Shown piece by piece: positions 48,793-58,000 of a stretch of DNA of 64,000 nt. How positions within the stretch are numbered: position 1 is the stretch's first letter; every line of letters starts with the position of its first letter. Below the pieces are notes generated by a model. The model had not been told where the DNA came from and searched no databases. It saw only the letters and a list, made by a program, of their open reading frames with translations. Both the position numbers and the translations under genes were made by a program. The stretch is from a bacterium (GTDB taxonomy: Bacteria > Desulfobacterota > Binatia > HRBIN30 > CADEER01), in the NCBI GenBank assembly GCA_019637795.1, contig JAHBUY010000004.1, positions 372,001-436,000 of the forward strand, in the 5' to 3' direction.

Positions 48793-51105
48793 TCAGCGTC
48801 GGCGCTGGCCGCCCGCGCATTCGCCGGGCGTCAGGGCGTCGGCGGTGCTCCGCAGGTACGCCGAGCCGCCGCGCACCAGCAGCAGCGGCTTGCAGATCGG
48901 GCTGACGGGGAGGGTCGCGCCGGTGATGCCGAGGGTGTCGAAGCGCGCCGTCACCGACGTGCCGGCGGTGGCCACCTTCAGCGTGCCGATCGTCTCGCTG
49001 CCGAGGCGGACGTCGTAGACGCCGGCCGGGAGCTGCCGCGTTTCGACGGTGAGCTGCTCGCGTCCGCCGCCGCCGCGGTAGTAGACGGCGCCGCGCGCGC
49101 CGGGGCTGACGCCGGTGTTGCTCAGGGTGGCGCTCAGCTCCTCGTCGTCGACGTCCGGCGGCGCGTCGCCGGGCAGCGTGAAGCGCACCTCGCCGGCGTC
49201 GTCGGTGAGCTGCACGCGGCAGCCGCGCAGGTCCACCTGCGGCACGCCGAGAATGGCGTTGCCCCGCCCGTCGGTGTCGAAGCTGGCCACCGGCGTGTCG
49301 TCCACCCAGACCGTGTAGCGGCCGGGCGCCAGGTCGCGCGCGTGCAGGTCGATGGCGGTGCTGGCGCAGCGGCGCTGGAAGCGCATGCGCACCGCGCCGG
49401 AGACGCCGGCGGCGGTCGCCGCCAGCGGGATGATCGTCGCCACGCCGCCGCGGCCGTCGGCCGCCGGCGCCCAATGCGCCAGCGCATCCACCAGGGCGCG
49501 GGCGCGCGGGGAGCCCCAGCCGGTCGGGAAGTCCCACCCCGGCCCGGCGGCGAAGGCGCCGTTGTCGCCGGACACCACGTCGACGAACGGCGCCGGCGAC
49601 AGGGCGTCGGTGAGCGCCAGCTCGCAGAGCTGCGGCGCCGCCAGGCCGAGCGTGCCGCGCCCCGCGCGGGCGCGCGCCTGGTTGGCGAGCGCCACCAGCG
49701 CCGCCCAGATCGGCGCCCCGACGCTGGTGCCGCCGGCGGCCAGCCACCCGCCGTCGCTGAGCATCAGGTAGCCGCTGCCGAGATCGGCGTTGAAGGCGAC
49801 GTCGGCGAGCAGCCGCTGCGGGCTGGGGTGCATCTGCCACTGCGGCGCGGCGAAGCGGGTGCTGGCGCCGCCGCCGCTGCCGGGCCAGGCCGTCTCGTCG
49901 AAGCCGTCGCCGCGCGGGCGCAGCGCCGTGCCGCCGACCGCCAGCACGTACGGATGCGAGGCCGGGAAGCTGACGCCGGGCGCCCCGCCGCCGCAGGCGA
50001 AGGCGCCGTCGTCGCCGGAGGCGGCGATGACGGTGATGCCCTGGGCGGCGGCGCGCAGGAAGATCGCGTCGACCTGGCTCAGGTAGGAGCGCGGGTAATC
50101 GGTCTCGCAGCGGCCCCAACTGGTGGTGAGCACGGCGGCGCGATTGTCGGCGACGATGCGGTCGTAGGCGCGCAGCAGCGTCGTGCTGATGGCGTCGGTG
50201 CCGGCGTACACCAGCACCCGCGAGCCCGGGGCCATGGCCGAGGCCCATTCGACGTCGAGCGTCGTCTCCATCCGATCGCCGGCGCTCGCCGCCACCGGCG
50301 CCTGCGCGCCGGCGACCGGAATGAGCTCCACCGAGGACAGGTCGCGGGCGATCCCGTGCGCCCGCCAGAACGCCGTCAGGTCGGCCGGGTCGAACTCGTA
50401 GGCGGTGGCGATGGCGATCGTCGCCCGCCGCGCGTCCTCGCCGCGCACGCCGTCGGCGTACAGGGCGTCGAAGCCGTAGAGCTGCGCGATCGCCGCCGGC
50501 CCGAAGGGCGCCGCCGCGATGCCGGGCCGATCGGGGCCGGGATCGGGGGGCGCCAGCGCCGCGGCGGCGCCGACCGCGACCACCTGCGCCCCCAGCTCCT
50601 CCGGCACCTGCGGCGGGGCGGCGGTGACGGTGTGCACGCCGCGGCTGTCGCGGATCTGCAGCAGCCCGGTGCGCAGCGTCTGCGCGACGCGGACCGCCGG
50701 CCCCTCCGCGGTCACCTGCAGCCGCGACGGGGCGATCTCGATGATGCGCAGGCCGTGGCGGCGCAGGAAGCGCGCCGCCGCCGCCACCTGCGCCGCGCGC
50801 GGCGCGAAGCGGCGGGCGAACTCGCGCGCGCCGAGGAACTGCTGGTACCGCGGCGAGCGCGGATCGTGCACCGCGCGCACGAGCTCCTCGAGCGCGGCGC
50901 GATCGCGCCAGGCGAAGCCGAGCACGACGCGCACCGGCGCCTCGTCCGCCGGCGGGCCGAGGCGCACCGCGCCGCGCTCGAGCGCCATCAGATGCTGCTC
51001 GACGTCGACGCGCGTTCCGCTCGCCTGTAGTCGCGCCTCGGCAACGACCAGTCGTGGGACCAGGCAGGCGAACAGCAGAACGATCAGGCATCGGCGAGCG
51101 GTCAT
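48793..51105 (-). CDS. Secreted S53 family serine-carboxyl peptidase (sedolisin)
   Basis: 770 residues. A signal peptide (about 1-22) precedes an inhibitory pro-domain (about 35-185) with HDPRSPRYQQFLGAREFARRFAP. The catalytic domain follows: Glu280 and Asp284 in METTLDVEWA, the oxyanion Asp in AASGDDGAF, and the nucleophile Ser461 in GGTSVGAPIWAAL. Sedolisins are acid-active endopeptidases matured by self-cleavage. About 230 residues after the catalytic domain form a beta-rich tail with no recognised function, probably cell-surface or substrate binding. It is convergent with the TLP1-like gene only 6 bases away. Confidence 0.9.
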   Translation of the reverse strand: MTARRCLIVLLFACLVPRLVVAEARLQASGTRVDVEQHLMALERGAVRLGPPADEAPVRVVLGFAWRDRAALEELVRAVHDPRSPRYQQFLGAREFARRFAPRAAQVAAAARFLRRHGLRIIEIAPSRLQVTAEGPAVRVAQTLRTGLLQIRDSRGVHTVTAAPPQVPEELGAQVVAVGAAAALAPPDPGPDRPGIAAAPFGPAAIAQLYGFDALYADGVRGEDARRATIAIATAYEFDPADLTAFWRAHGIARDLSSVELIPVAGAQAPVAASAGDRMETTLDVEWASAMAPGSRVLVYAGTDAISTTLLRAYDRIVADNRAAVLTTSWGRCETDYPRSYLSQVDAIFLRAAAQGITVIAASGDDGAFACGGGAPGVSFPASHPYVLAVGGTALRPRGDGFDETAWPGSGGGASTRFAAPQWQMHPSPQRLLADVAFNADLGSGYLMLSDGGWLAAGGTSVGAPIWAALVALANQARARAGRGTLGLAAPQLCELALTDALSPAPFVDVVSGDNGAFAAGPGWDFPTGWGSPRARALVDALAHWAPAADGRGGVATIIPLAATAAGVSGAVRMRFQRRCASTAIDLHARDLAPGRYTVWVDDTPVASFDTDGRGNAILGVPQVDLRGCRVQLTDDAGEVRFTLPGDAPPDVDDEELSATLSNTGVSPGARGAVYYRGGGGREQLTVETRQLPAGVYDVRLGSETIGTLKVATAGTSVTARFDTLGITGATLPVSPICKPLLLVRGGSAYLRSTADALTPGECAGGQRRR

Positions 51106-51469
51106 GGGCGCGCGTTGGAACTGCGCCAGGGAAAGTGCACCGCCTGTGCCATGCGTCCGCGCAGGACCCGCGATCCCGCGCGCCGACGGCGGCCATTGGG
51201 CTTTTCGCCGTCGCCGTCGTCACGCGCGTGACGCAACGCGTTGAAGTGCGCGCACGCGTGACGATCGCGCCAGCGCAGCGCGCCGTCACCTGCGTGGCGA
51301 ATTCCCCGCCTCTCGCGCCGCGGTGACGCAGCGCGCTAGACGCCGCGCCGCGCGCGGCGTTCAGCTCGCATGTGGAGTCGCTGTCGACCTCGCCGCCGAG
51401 GTGATGATGCGCAGGCGACGGGCGACGTGGCGAGCGGCCGCGGCGCGCGCGACGCGACTCGTCAGAGCG
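51106..51469. other. Intergenic region with a 16-bp palindrome and repeated CGTGACG half-sites
   Basis: This 364-base gap upstream of the S53 peptidase gene (minus) and downstream of the GT4 gene (minus) carries the perfect palindrome CGTCACGCGCGTGACG at 51218-51233. Further half-sites are CGTGACG (51257-51263), CGTCAC (51284-51289) and GTGACG (51323-51328). Several other CG-rich small palindromes surround them. No credible gene is seen. Confidence 0.5.
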
Positions 51470-52606
51470 CTAGGCGGATGGCGCGCCGCGCCCGGCCATC
51501 GCCGCGAACAGCGCCGCGTAGGCGGCGGCGGCGTGATCCCAGCTCCAGTGCGCGGCGGCGTAGGCGGCGACGGCGGCGCGCGCGTCGGCGGCGAGCAGCG
51601 GCGTCGAACCGGCGAGCAGGGCGCGCACGGCATCGGCCGTCGGCCGCGGCTCGGCGACCAGGAAGTGCTCCCGTCCGTCGGCCCAGGCCGCGTAGGTCTC
51701 GGGCGACACGATCGCCGGGCAGCCGCAGGCCATCGCCTCGGCGACGCTGAGCGGGAAGCCCTCGCCGGTGGACGGCAGCACCAGCACGTCGCCGGCCCGG
51801 TACCACTCGCGCAGCGCCGCCTGCGGCACCACCGGCACGACGCGCACGTTGCGCAGCCCCCAGGCGGTGGGGTCGATCGGCCCGGCGCCGATGAGGACGA
51901 AGAGGACCTCCGGCAGCGCCCGCGCCACCTGCTCGAGCACCGGCAGCCCCTTCATGAAGAGGAAGCGGCCGACGTAGAGGGCGACGCGCCGGTCCAGCGG
52001 CAGGTCGAGCCGCTGGCGGGCGGCGCGGCGCGCCGCGGCGTCGCCGAAGGAGAAGAGCGCCGCGTCGACCCCGTTGGCGATGAAGCGCGGCGGCAGCGGA
52101 TAGGCGACGTGCGCCGCGAACCACTGCTGGACGGCGCGCGAGATGAACACCGCCTGGCGGACCCGCCGGTGCACCGCCAGGCCGAGCGTGTGGTAGGCGC
52201 CGAGCTGGATGCCGCGCAGCACACGGCTGCGGTAGAACGGCCACGGCCCCGCGTGTTGGGTGAGCACCAACGGCTTGCCGAGCCGGCGCGCCCAGCGCAG
52301 CGCCAGCAGCGTGCCCGGGTACAGGCAGTCGTGCGGATTGACGACGTCGCACCACTCCACCCAGCGGCGCACGGCGCGCGCCGCCTCGCGCCCCCACAGC
52401 GGATAGGCGACGCCGGCGGCGCGGAAGGGCAGGTCGGAGGCCGCCACGCGCACCTGGCCGGCGCTCGGCGCCGCCGCCGGCAGATCGCTCGACAGCCACA
52501 CCGACTCGTGCCCGAGGCGCGGATAGCGGGCGTGCAGCGCCGCCGCCGTCAGCTCGATCCCACCCCAGTGCGGCAGTTGGTAGTGGGTCACGGTCAGGAT
52601 CCGCAT
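51470..52606 (-). CDS. Glycosyltransferase family 4 protein
   Basis: 378 residues from the ATG at 52606; a longer frame upstream adds only an Arg/Ala-rich stretch that overlaps the divergent gene. LTVTHYQLPHWGGIELTAAALHARY opens the N-terminal domain. RVALYVGRFLFMKGLPVLEQVA and STGEGFPLSVAEAMACGCPAIVSPE carry the donor-binding and retaining-type Glu segments. It probably adds a sugar to a surface glycan or lipid carrier. A leaderless-type -10 (GC-TATCGA) lies seven bases before the ATG. It is divergent from the exported peroxiredoxin gene. Confidence 0.9.
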   Translation of the reverse strand: MRILTVTHYQLPHWGGIELTAAALHARYPRLGHESVWLSSDLPAAAPSAGQVRVAASDLPFRAAGVAYPLWGREAARAVRRWVEWCDVVNPHDCLYPGTLLALRWARRLGKPLVLTQHAGPWPFYRSRVLRGIQLGAYHTLGLAVHRRVRQAVFISRAVQQWFAAHVAYPLPPRFIANGVDAALFSFGDAAARRAARQRLDLPLDRRVALYVGRFLFMKGLPVLEQVARALPEVLFVLIGAGPIDPTAWGLRNVRVVPVVPQAALREWYRAGDVLVLPSTGEGFPLSVAEAMACGCPAIVSPETYAAWADGREHFLVAEPRPTADAVRALLAGSTPLLAADARAAVAAYAAAHWSWDHAAAAYAALFAAMAGRGAPSA

Positions 52607-52613
52607 CGCGCGG

Positions 52614-52619
52614 TCGATA
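52614..52619 (-). promoter_or_regulatory. Leaderless-type -10 element of the GT4 gene
   Basis: On the minus strand GC-TATCGA ends seven bases before the ATG at 52606. No Shine-Dalgarno is present. Confidence 0.42.
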
Positions 52620-52678
52620 GCAATTCCCGCCGCCGAGCGACACGGCGGCGCGACCTTCCGCCGGCCCGCCTTCCAGGC

Positions 52679-52684
52679 TACAAC
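52679..52684 (+). promoter_or_regulatory. Leaderless-type -10 element of the exported peroxiredoxin gene
   Basis: GC-TACAAC ends seven bases before the ATG at 52692. Together with the minus-strand element 60 bases away it makes a divergent promoter pair. Confidence 0.42.
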
Positions 52685-52691
52685 GGACGCC

Positions 52692-53237
52692 ATGCGCGCG
52701 ACCCGGCGAGCGATCACCGCGCTGGCCTGCCTGCTGCTGTCGGCGCAGGCCGCGGCCGGCGGCGAGCTGAAGCCGGGCGACCCGGCGCCGGTGTTCCGCG
52801 CCAAGACGCAGGACGGCGCCGACTTCGATCTCGCCCAGCGCGCCGGCCAGTGGACCGTGCTGTACTTCTATCCCAGGGCGGGAACGCCCGGCTGCACCAA
52901 GCAGGCGGACGGATTCCGCGACGGCCTGGCGGCGATTCGCGAGCGCGGCGCCGAGGTGTTCGGCATCAGCACCGACACGGTGGAGGCGCAGGCCCGGTTC
53001 CACCAGGACGAGCAGCTCTCGTTCACGCTGCTCGCCGATCCCGACGGCGCCGTCGCCGAGCGGTACGGCGCCAAGATGCCCCTGCTGACCGTCGCCAAGC
53101 GCTGGACGTTCATCATCGACCCGCACCTGACCATCCGCCAGATCGAACGCGACGTCGATCCGCCGACCGACGCCCGACGGGTCGCCGCCGCGCTGGCGAC
53201 GCTCGAACGCGGCGCCACGCCGGCGCCGCGGCCCTGA
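52692..53237 (+). CDS. Exported 1-Cys-type peroxiredoxin (BCP/PrxQ-like)
   Basis: 181 residues with an N-terminal signal sequence (ITALACLLLSAQAAAG). The thioredoxin fold carries YFYPRAGTPGCTKQADGF; Cys68 is the peroxidatic residue. The position five residues later, a resolving Cys in PrxQ, is Asp, so it is a 1-Cys enzyme needing an outside reductant. It should destroy peroxides in the periplasm. It is convergent with a second peroxiredoxin gene only 12 bases away. Confidence 0.88.
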   Translation: MRATRRAITALACLLLSAQAAAGGELKPGDPAPVFRAKTQDGADFDLAQRAGQWTVLYFYPRAGTPGCTKQADGFRDGLAAIRERGAEVFGISTDTVEAQARFHQDEQLSFTLLADPDGAVAERYGAKMPLLTVAKRWTFIIDPHLTIRQIERDVDPPTDARRVAAALATLERGATPAPRP

Positions 53238-53249
53238 GCGGTCGCGCCC

Positions 53250-53738
53250 TCAGCCGAGCGTCCGGAGCACGCCGATGGCCTCGTCGACGTGCTTGGTGGC
53301 GTTGAGCTGCGAGTTGAAGACGTGGCGGATGACGCCCTGCTTGTCGATCACGAAGGTGACGCGGCCGGGCAGCAGGCCGAGCGACTTCGGCACCTTGAAC
53401 TGCCGGCGCACCTCGCCCCCGACGTCCGCCAGGAGCGGGAACGGCAGCCGGTACTTCTCGGCGAACTGCTTGTGCGACTGCTGCGAGTCGCTGCTGATCC
53501 CGATCACCTCGGCGCCGACGTCGGTGAAGGCCGTGTACTGGTCGCGGAAGCTGCACGACTCCTTGGTGCAGCCCGGCGTGTCGTCCTTGGGGTAGAAGTA
53601 GACGACGACGTTCTTGCGCCCGGCGAAGTCCGCCAGGCTGACGGACCGGCCGTCCTGATCCGCGAGCGTGAACGCCGGCGCGCGGTCGCCGACCCCGAGA
53701 CCCGCCGCGTTGCCGACCAGTGCATCGAGCAATCCCAT
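53250..53738 (-). CDS. bcp: Cytoplasmic PrxQ/BCP-type peroxiredoxin
   Basis: 162 residues without a signal peptide. [18 protein letters not shown] holds the peroxidatic Cys57 and the resolving Cys62 of the PrxQ pattern, so thioredoxin-dependent reduction is expected. GGAGGA precedes the ATG, and a GC-TAAGAA -10-like element lies about 43 bases upstream. It faces the exported peroxiredoxin gene tail to tail. Confidence 0.92.
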   Translation of the reverse strand: MGLLDALVGNAAGLGVGDRAPAFTLADQDGRSVSLADFAGRKNVVVYFYPKDDTPGCTKESCSFRDQYTAFTDVGAEVIGISSDSQQSHKQFAEKYRLPFPLLADVGGEVRRQFKVPKSLGLLPGRVTFVIDKQGVIRHVFNSQLNATKHVDEAIGVLRTLG

Positions 53739-53780
53739 GCTGTCCTCCCGCTGCTGGACGGCCGGAACGGCCGCGGCCGC

Positions 53781-53786
53781 TTCTTA
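53781..53786 (-). promoter_or_regulatory. -10 element of the bcp gene
   Basis: On the minus strand GC-TAAGAA lies about 43 bases before the ATG at 53738, leaving a leader that carries a GGAGGA Shine-Dalgarno. Confidence 0.42.
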
Positions 53787-53881
53787 GCGCTCCGACGTGG
53801 GCGGCGTAAATGCCCAGCGCCGCGCCCAGCGCCGCGCCCTGTCGCCGCGCCCGCTCTGTGGCCTCCGCGAGGGTTCTTGGC

Positions 53882-53887
53882 TATGGT
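53882..53887 (+). promoter_or_regulatory. Leaderless-type -10 element of the GT2 gene
   Basis: GC-TATGGT (preceded by TTCTTG) ends nine bases before the first ATG at 53897; no Shine-Dalgarno is present. Confidence 0.42.
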
Positions 53888-53896
53888 CCGGCGGCC

Positions 53897-55072
53897 ATGA
53901 TGGAGGCGTTGCCGTCGGCCGCGGAGCCCGCCGTGGAGGTCTCGGTCATCCTGCCGTGCCTCAACGAGGCCGAGACCATGGAGGCCTGCGTCACCAAGGC
54001 GGTGGCGACGCTCGAGCGCCTCGGCCTGCGCGGCGAGGTGATCGTGGTCGACAACGGCTCGAGCGACGGCTCGCCGGCGATCGCCGCCCGCTGCGGGGCG
54101 CGCGTCGTCCACGAGGGCCGACGCGGCTACGGCAGCGCGCTGATGCGCGGCGCCGAGGAGGCGCGGGCGCCGTTCATCATCATGGCCGACGCCGACGACT
54201 CCTACGACCTCACCGACCTCGAGCGCTTCATCGACGGGCTGCGCGCCGGCAGCGACGTCGTCATGGGCACCCGCATCCGCGGCACCATCGAGCCGGGGGC
54301 CATGCCCTGGCACCACCGCTGGATCGGCAACCCGATCCTCACCGGCCTGCTCAACCTGCTGTTCCGCGCCGGCGTCTCCGACGCCCACTGCGGCATGCGC
54401 GCCTTCACCAAGCGCGCCTACCGGCGCATGCACCTGCAGACCCTCGGCATGGAGTTCGCCTCGGAGATGATCATCAAGGCGGCGCTCGCCGACCTGCGGA
54501 TCAGCGAGATCCCGATCACCCTGCGCCGCGACGGCCGCAGCCGGCCGCCGCACCTGCGCTCGTTCCGCGACGGCTGGCGCCACCTGCGCTTCATGCTGCT
54601 GTTCTCGCCGACGCACCTCTTCGTGCTGCCCGGCCTGTGCTGCATGGCGCTCGGCCTGATCCCGCTCACCGCCCTCGGCGGCGGCGCGCGGCACCTGTTC
54701 GGGCTCACCTTCGACGTCCACTACATGGTGCTCGGCAGCCTGCTCACCGTGCTCGGCTACCAGATCGTGACCACCGGCCTGTTCGCCAAGGCCTATTCGC
54801 ACGCCGCCCGGCTCTACGCCCCGGATCGCACCCTGCGCACGCTGCTGCGCCACTTCAGCCTCGAACGCGGCCTGCTGCTGGGCGGCGTCATCTTCCTCGC
54901 CGGATTCCTCATCGACGGCGCCATCCTCGTGCGCTGGCTGGCCAGCGGCCGCGAGACGCTCGACGCCGTGCGGCCGGCGCTGCAGGCCTCGACGCTGATG
55001 ATCGTCGGCGCGCAGACGGTGTTCTCCTCCTTCTTCCTCAGCATGCTCGCCGTCCCGCGGCGCGAGGGCTGA
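53897..55072 (+). CDS. Glycosyltransferase family 2 protein (dolichyl-phosphate-mannose-synthase-like)
   Basis: 391 residues (ATGs at 53897 and 53900 are in frame). The GT-A domain (about 15-240) has VILPCLNEAETMEACV, VVDNGSSDGSP, MADADDSYD (the donor-binding DxD) and ISEIPITLRRDGRS. Four or so hydrophobic helices follow to the C-terminus. Such enzymes charge polyprenyl-phosphate with a sugar at the cytoplasmic face, making the donor for GT-C transferases. That fits the GT39-like genes downstream. Confidence 0.9.
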   Translation: MMEALPSAAEPAVEVSVILPCLNEAETMEACVTKAVATLERLGLRGEVIVVDNGSSDGSPAIAARCGARVVHEGRRGYGSALMRGAEEARAPFIIMADADDSYDLTDLERFIDGLRAGSDVVMGTRIRGTIEPGAMPWHHRWIGNPILTGLLNLLFRAGVSDAHCGMRAFTKRAYRRMHLQTLGMEFASEMIIKAALADLRISEIPITLRRDGRSRPPHLRSFRDGWRHLRFMLLFSPTHLFVLPGLCCMALGLIPLTALGGGARHLFGLTFDVHYMVLGSLLTVLGYQIVTTGLFAKAYSHAARLYAPDRTLRTLLRHFSLERGLLLGGVIFLAGFLIDGAILVRWLASGRETLDAVRPALQASTLMIVGAQTVFSSFFLSMLAVPRREG

Positions 55073-55082
55073 ACGCGAGCCG

Positions 55083-58000
55083 GTGGCGGTGGCGGGAGCA
55101 GACGCAGCGACGACGACGGCCGGACGCGACACCCCGCGGCGGCACTGGCCGGGAGCGCTGGCGATCCTCGCCGTCGTGCTGCTCGCGTACGGGATCGCGG
55201 TGCTGGTCGGGCGGGCGCAGGAGGCGGCGAACGTCCGCATCCTCGGGCTGTTCGATCCCCTCTTCCTGTGGCTGCGCGAGGGCGGCGCGAAGGCGAGCGA
55301 CTGGCTCGAACGCCACCCCGCCGCGGTCGCCGGCAGCCTCACCGGCGGCGTGCTGCTGATCGTGCTCGGCGCGGCCGTCGCCACCCGCCGCCTGCCGCGC
55401 GCCGTCCTCGCCCCCTGCGCCGTGCTGCTGCTCGGGGTCTGGGGCCAGGCCCTGCTGCTGATGGACGCGACGCCGCTCGGCGCCTACGTCTACCTGCTCG
55501 CGGTCTTCGCCGCCGCCGCCTACGGGTGGCGGCGGCCGATGCGCCGCCTGGCCGGGTTCCCGCCGTTCGGCGCCGACGCCGGCGCCGGCATGGCGGGAAG
55601 CTGGCAGCCGAGTTGGCCCGCCGAGTGCGCCATCGTCATCGCCATCGGCCTCGTCGCGCTGCTGTTCCGCACCTGGGCGCTGACCGAGCTCTCCGACTTC
55701 CTCGACCTCGAGATGGTCGACTCGTGGGCGCAGAGCCGGACCCTGGCGGGGGTGGCGCAGTACTACCGCTACACCTTCCTCACGACCAATCCGGGCGCCG
55801 TCCACCTGCTGCCGCAATGGGCGATCTTCCACCTCTTCGGCTCTTCCGTCTTCACCCTGCGCATGGCCCCCGTGCTGTGGGGGGTCGTCGCGACGCTGCT
55901 CATGTACTGGTTCGTGCGCCGCATCGCCGGCGTCGGGCCGGCCGTGCTGGCGGCGGTGATCTTCGCCACCGCGCCCGACCAGCTCTTCTGGTCGCGCAGC
56001 GAGAACGGGTTCTTCTCGCCGGTGGCCGTGCTGGCGCTGGTCAGCCTGCACGTCTGCTACTGGCTGGCGGCGCGCTTCTCGCTGCGCTCGGCGCTCGCCG
56101 CGGCGCTGCTCATGCCCGCATCGCGCTACTTCTACACCACCAGTCTGGCGATGTTCCTGTTGCCCATCGCGGTCGCCGGACACGCCGCGGTGTTCGTCCG
56201 CGGCGCCTGGCGCAAGCTCTGGTTCGTGCTGCCCATTCTCGCGCTCGGGCTGGTCGCCTGGTGGTTCCACCTGACGCTGCTGCTGGGCGTCCTGACCGAC
56301 AACTACCAGTTCCGGCACCCGGCGCAGATCTACGGCGGCACGGCGTGGACGCGCCAGGGCGATTTCTCGCGGGCCTCGCCGCTCGAGCTGGTTCGCCAGC
56401 AGGCCGCCTCCATGGGGGAAGGCCTGATGCGCACGGTGCGCGACATGACCTTCCTGACCACCGATGGCTTCGGCCACTGGTACATCCGCTCGCAGGTGAA
56501 CCCGCACGCCACGACCATGAACGTCGGGCTGGTCGTCCTGCTGGCGCTGGGGGTCGGCTACCTGCTGGGGCAGTTGCGCGACCCGCGGGCGTGGCTGCTG
56601 CTGGTCTGGCTGGCGCTGTCGCTCCTCGGCGGCATCATGAGCCGCGACGCGACGCCGCGCCGCATGAGCATGCTGTTCCCGGCGGCGCACGTCATCGGCA
56701 CGGTGTTCGTCGCCGCCGCCATCCGCGGCATCCGCCAGGGCGCCGGCCGGCGCATCGCCGACCTGGCCACCGGCCTGGCGGCGGTCGCCCTGGCGATCGT
56801 CGTCCTCACCAACACCGTCTCGCACTTCCGGCTGCCGATGCAGCCGGTGATCTTCGCCGACTACGGCCGCTTCCTGCTGCCGGCCCTGCGCGACAGCGAC
56901 ACGGTCTTCCTGAACCTGCCGCGGCCCTTCATCAGCCTGCTGCAGTTCACCGACGGCGACCGCTTCGTGCGCGCCCCCTGGTGCGTGCAGCAGGTCCCCG
57001 ACGACGGCAATTGGCTCGCCGTCGCCCTGGAGCCGACGTGCACGTTCAACGACGCGGCGTATTCGCTGGTCTTCACCCCGGCCGAGATCGAGGCGGCGCG
57101 CGCCGCCCATCACCCGCGGCGGATCAGCTACGTCTTCTTCGTCGACCCCACCAACCAGTGGCAGCTCGATCTGGTGCGCGCGCTGTATCCCGCCGCGGCG
57201 GTCGCCGACTACGTCAGCCCGCGCGACCAGCGACACATCGCCGTGGTGACCATCGACCTCGCCGACAGCATCGCCCTGCGCGCCCCGCTGCTGCGCAGCG
57301 CCGCCACGCCGGCGCCGGACGTCCTCGCCGACGTGACCGAGCACGTGGTCGCCGAGGACGCGCCGCCCGCCCCCGCGGCCGCGCTCGCGGGCGGCCTCTG
57401 GCTCGACGGCGACAGTTGGTACGCCTTCGAATTGCAGCCGCCGTGCGCCGGCGCGCGGCTGCGCATCGACGACCGCGACACCGCCGGCGAGGAGCGGACG
57501 CCGCTCCTCGCCGGGGTCCACCGCCTCTCGCTCGAGATCCCGGACCCGTCGGCGTGCGCCCTGCCGCTGCGCATCGCGGCGTCGCGGCCGGACGCGCCGG
57601 CGCCGGCGGCACTGGCGCCCGATCGCTTCACCAGCCCGCAGGTCGCCGCCCTGCCCGCCGCGGCGGCGCCGCCGGTGCGCACCTATCCCGGCTACCCGGA
57701 CGCCAAGCCGCTGCTCAAGCTGGGCAGCCGCTCGGCGGATCTCGCCATCGGTCCGGACGGCACGCTCCATCTCGCGGCCATGGTCGAGGGGCGTTGGTAC
57801 CTGCAGAAGTACACGCCGGACGGCACGCCGATCGGTTCCTGGGACATCGGCGCGCCGCCGGAGATGGATCCCGGCACGATGAGCGTCGCCGACGACGGGA
57901 CGGTGGCGATCCTGTTCGGCCGCCAGGTGATCCTGCTGGCGCCCGACGGCCGCCGCCTCGGCTCCTGGGATCACGTCTGGTTCGTGTGGGAGACGCAGAT

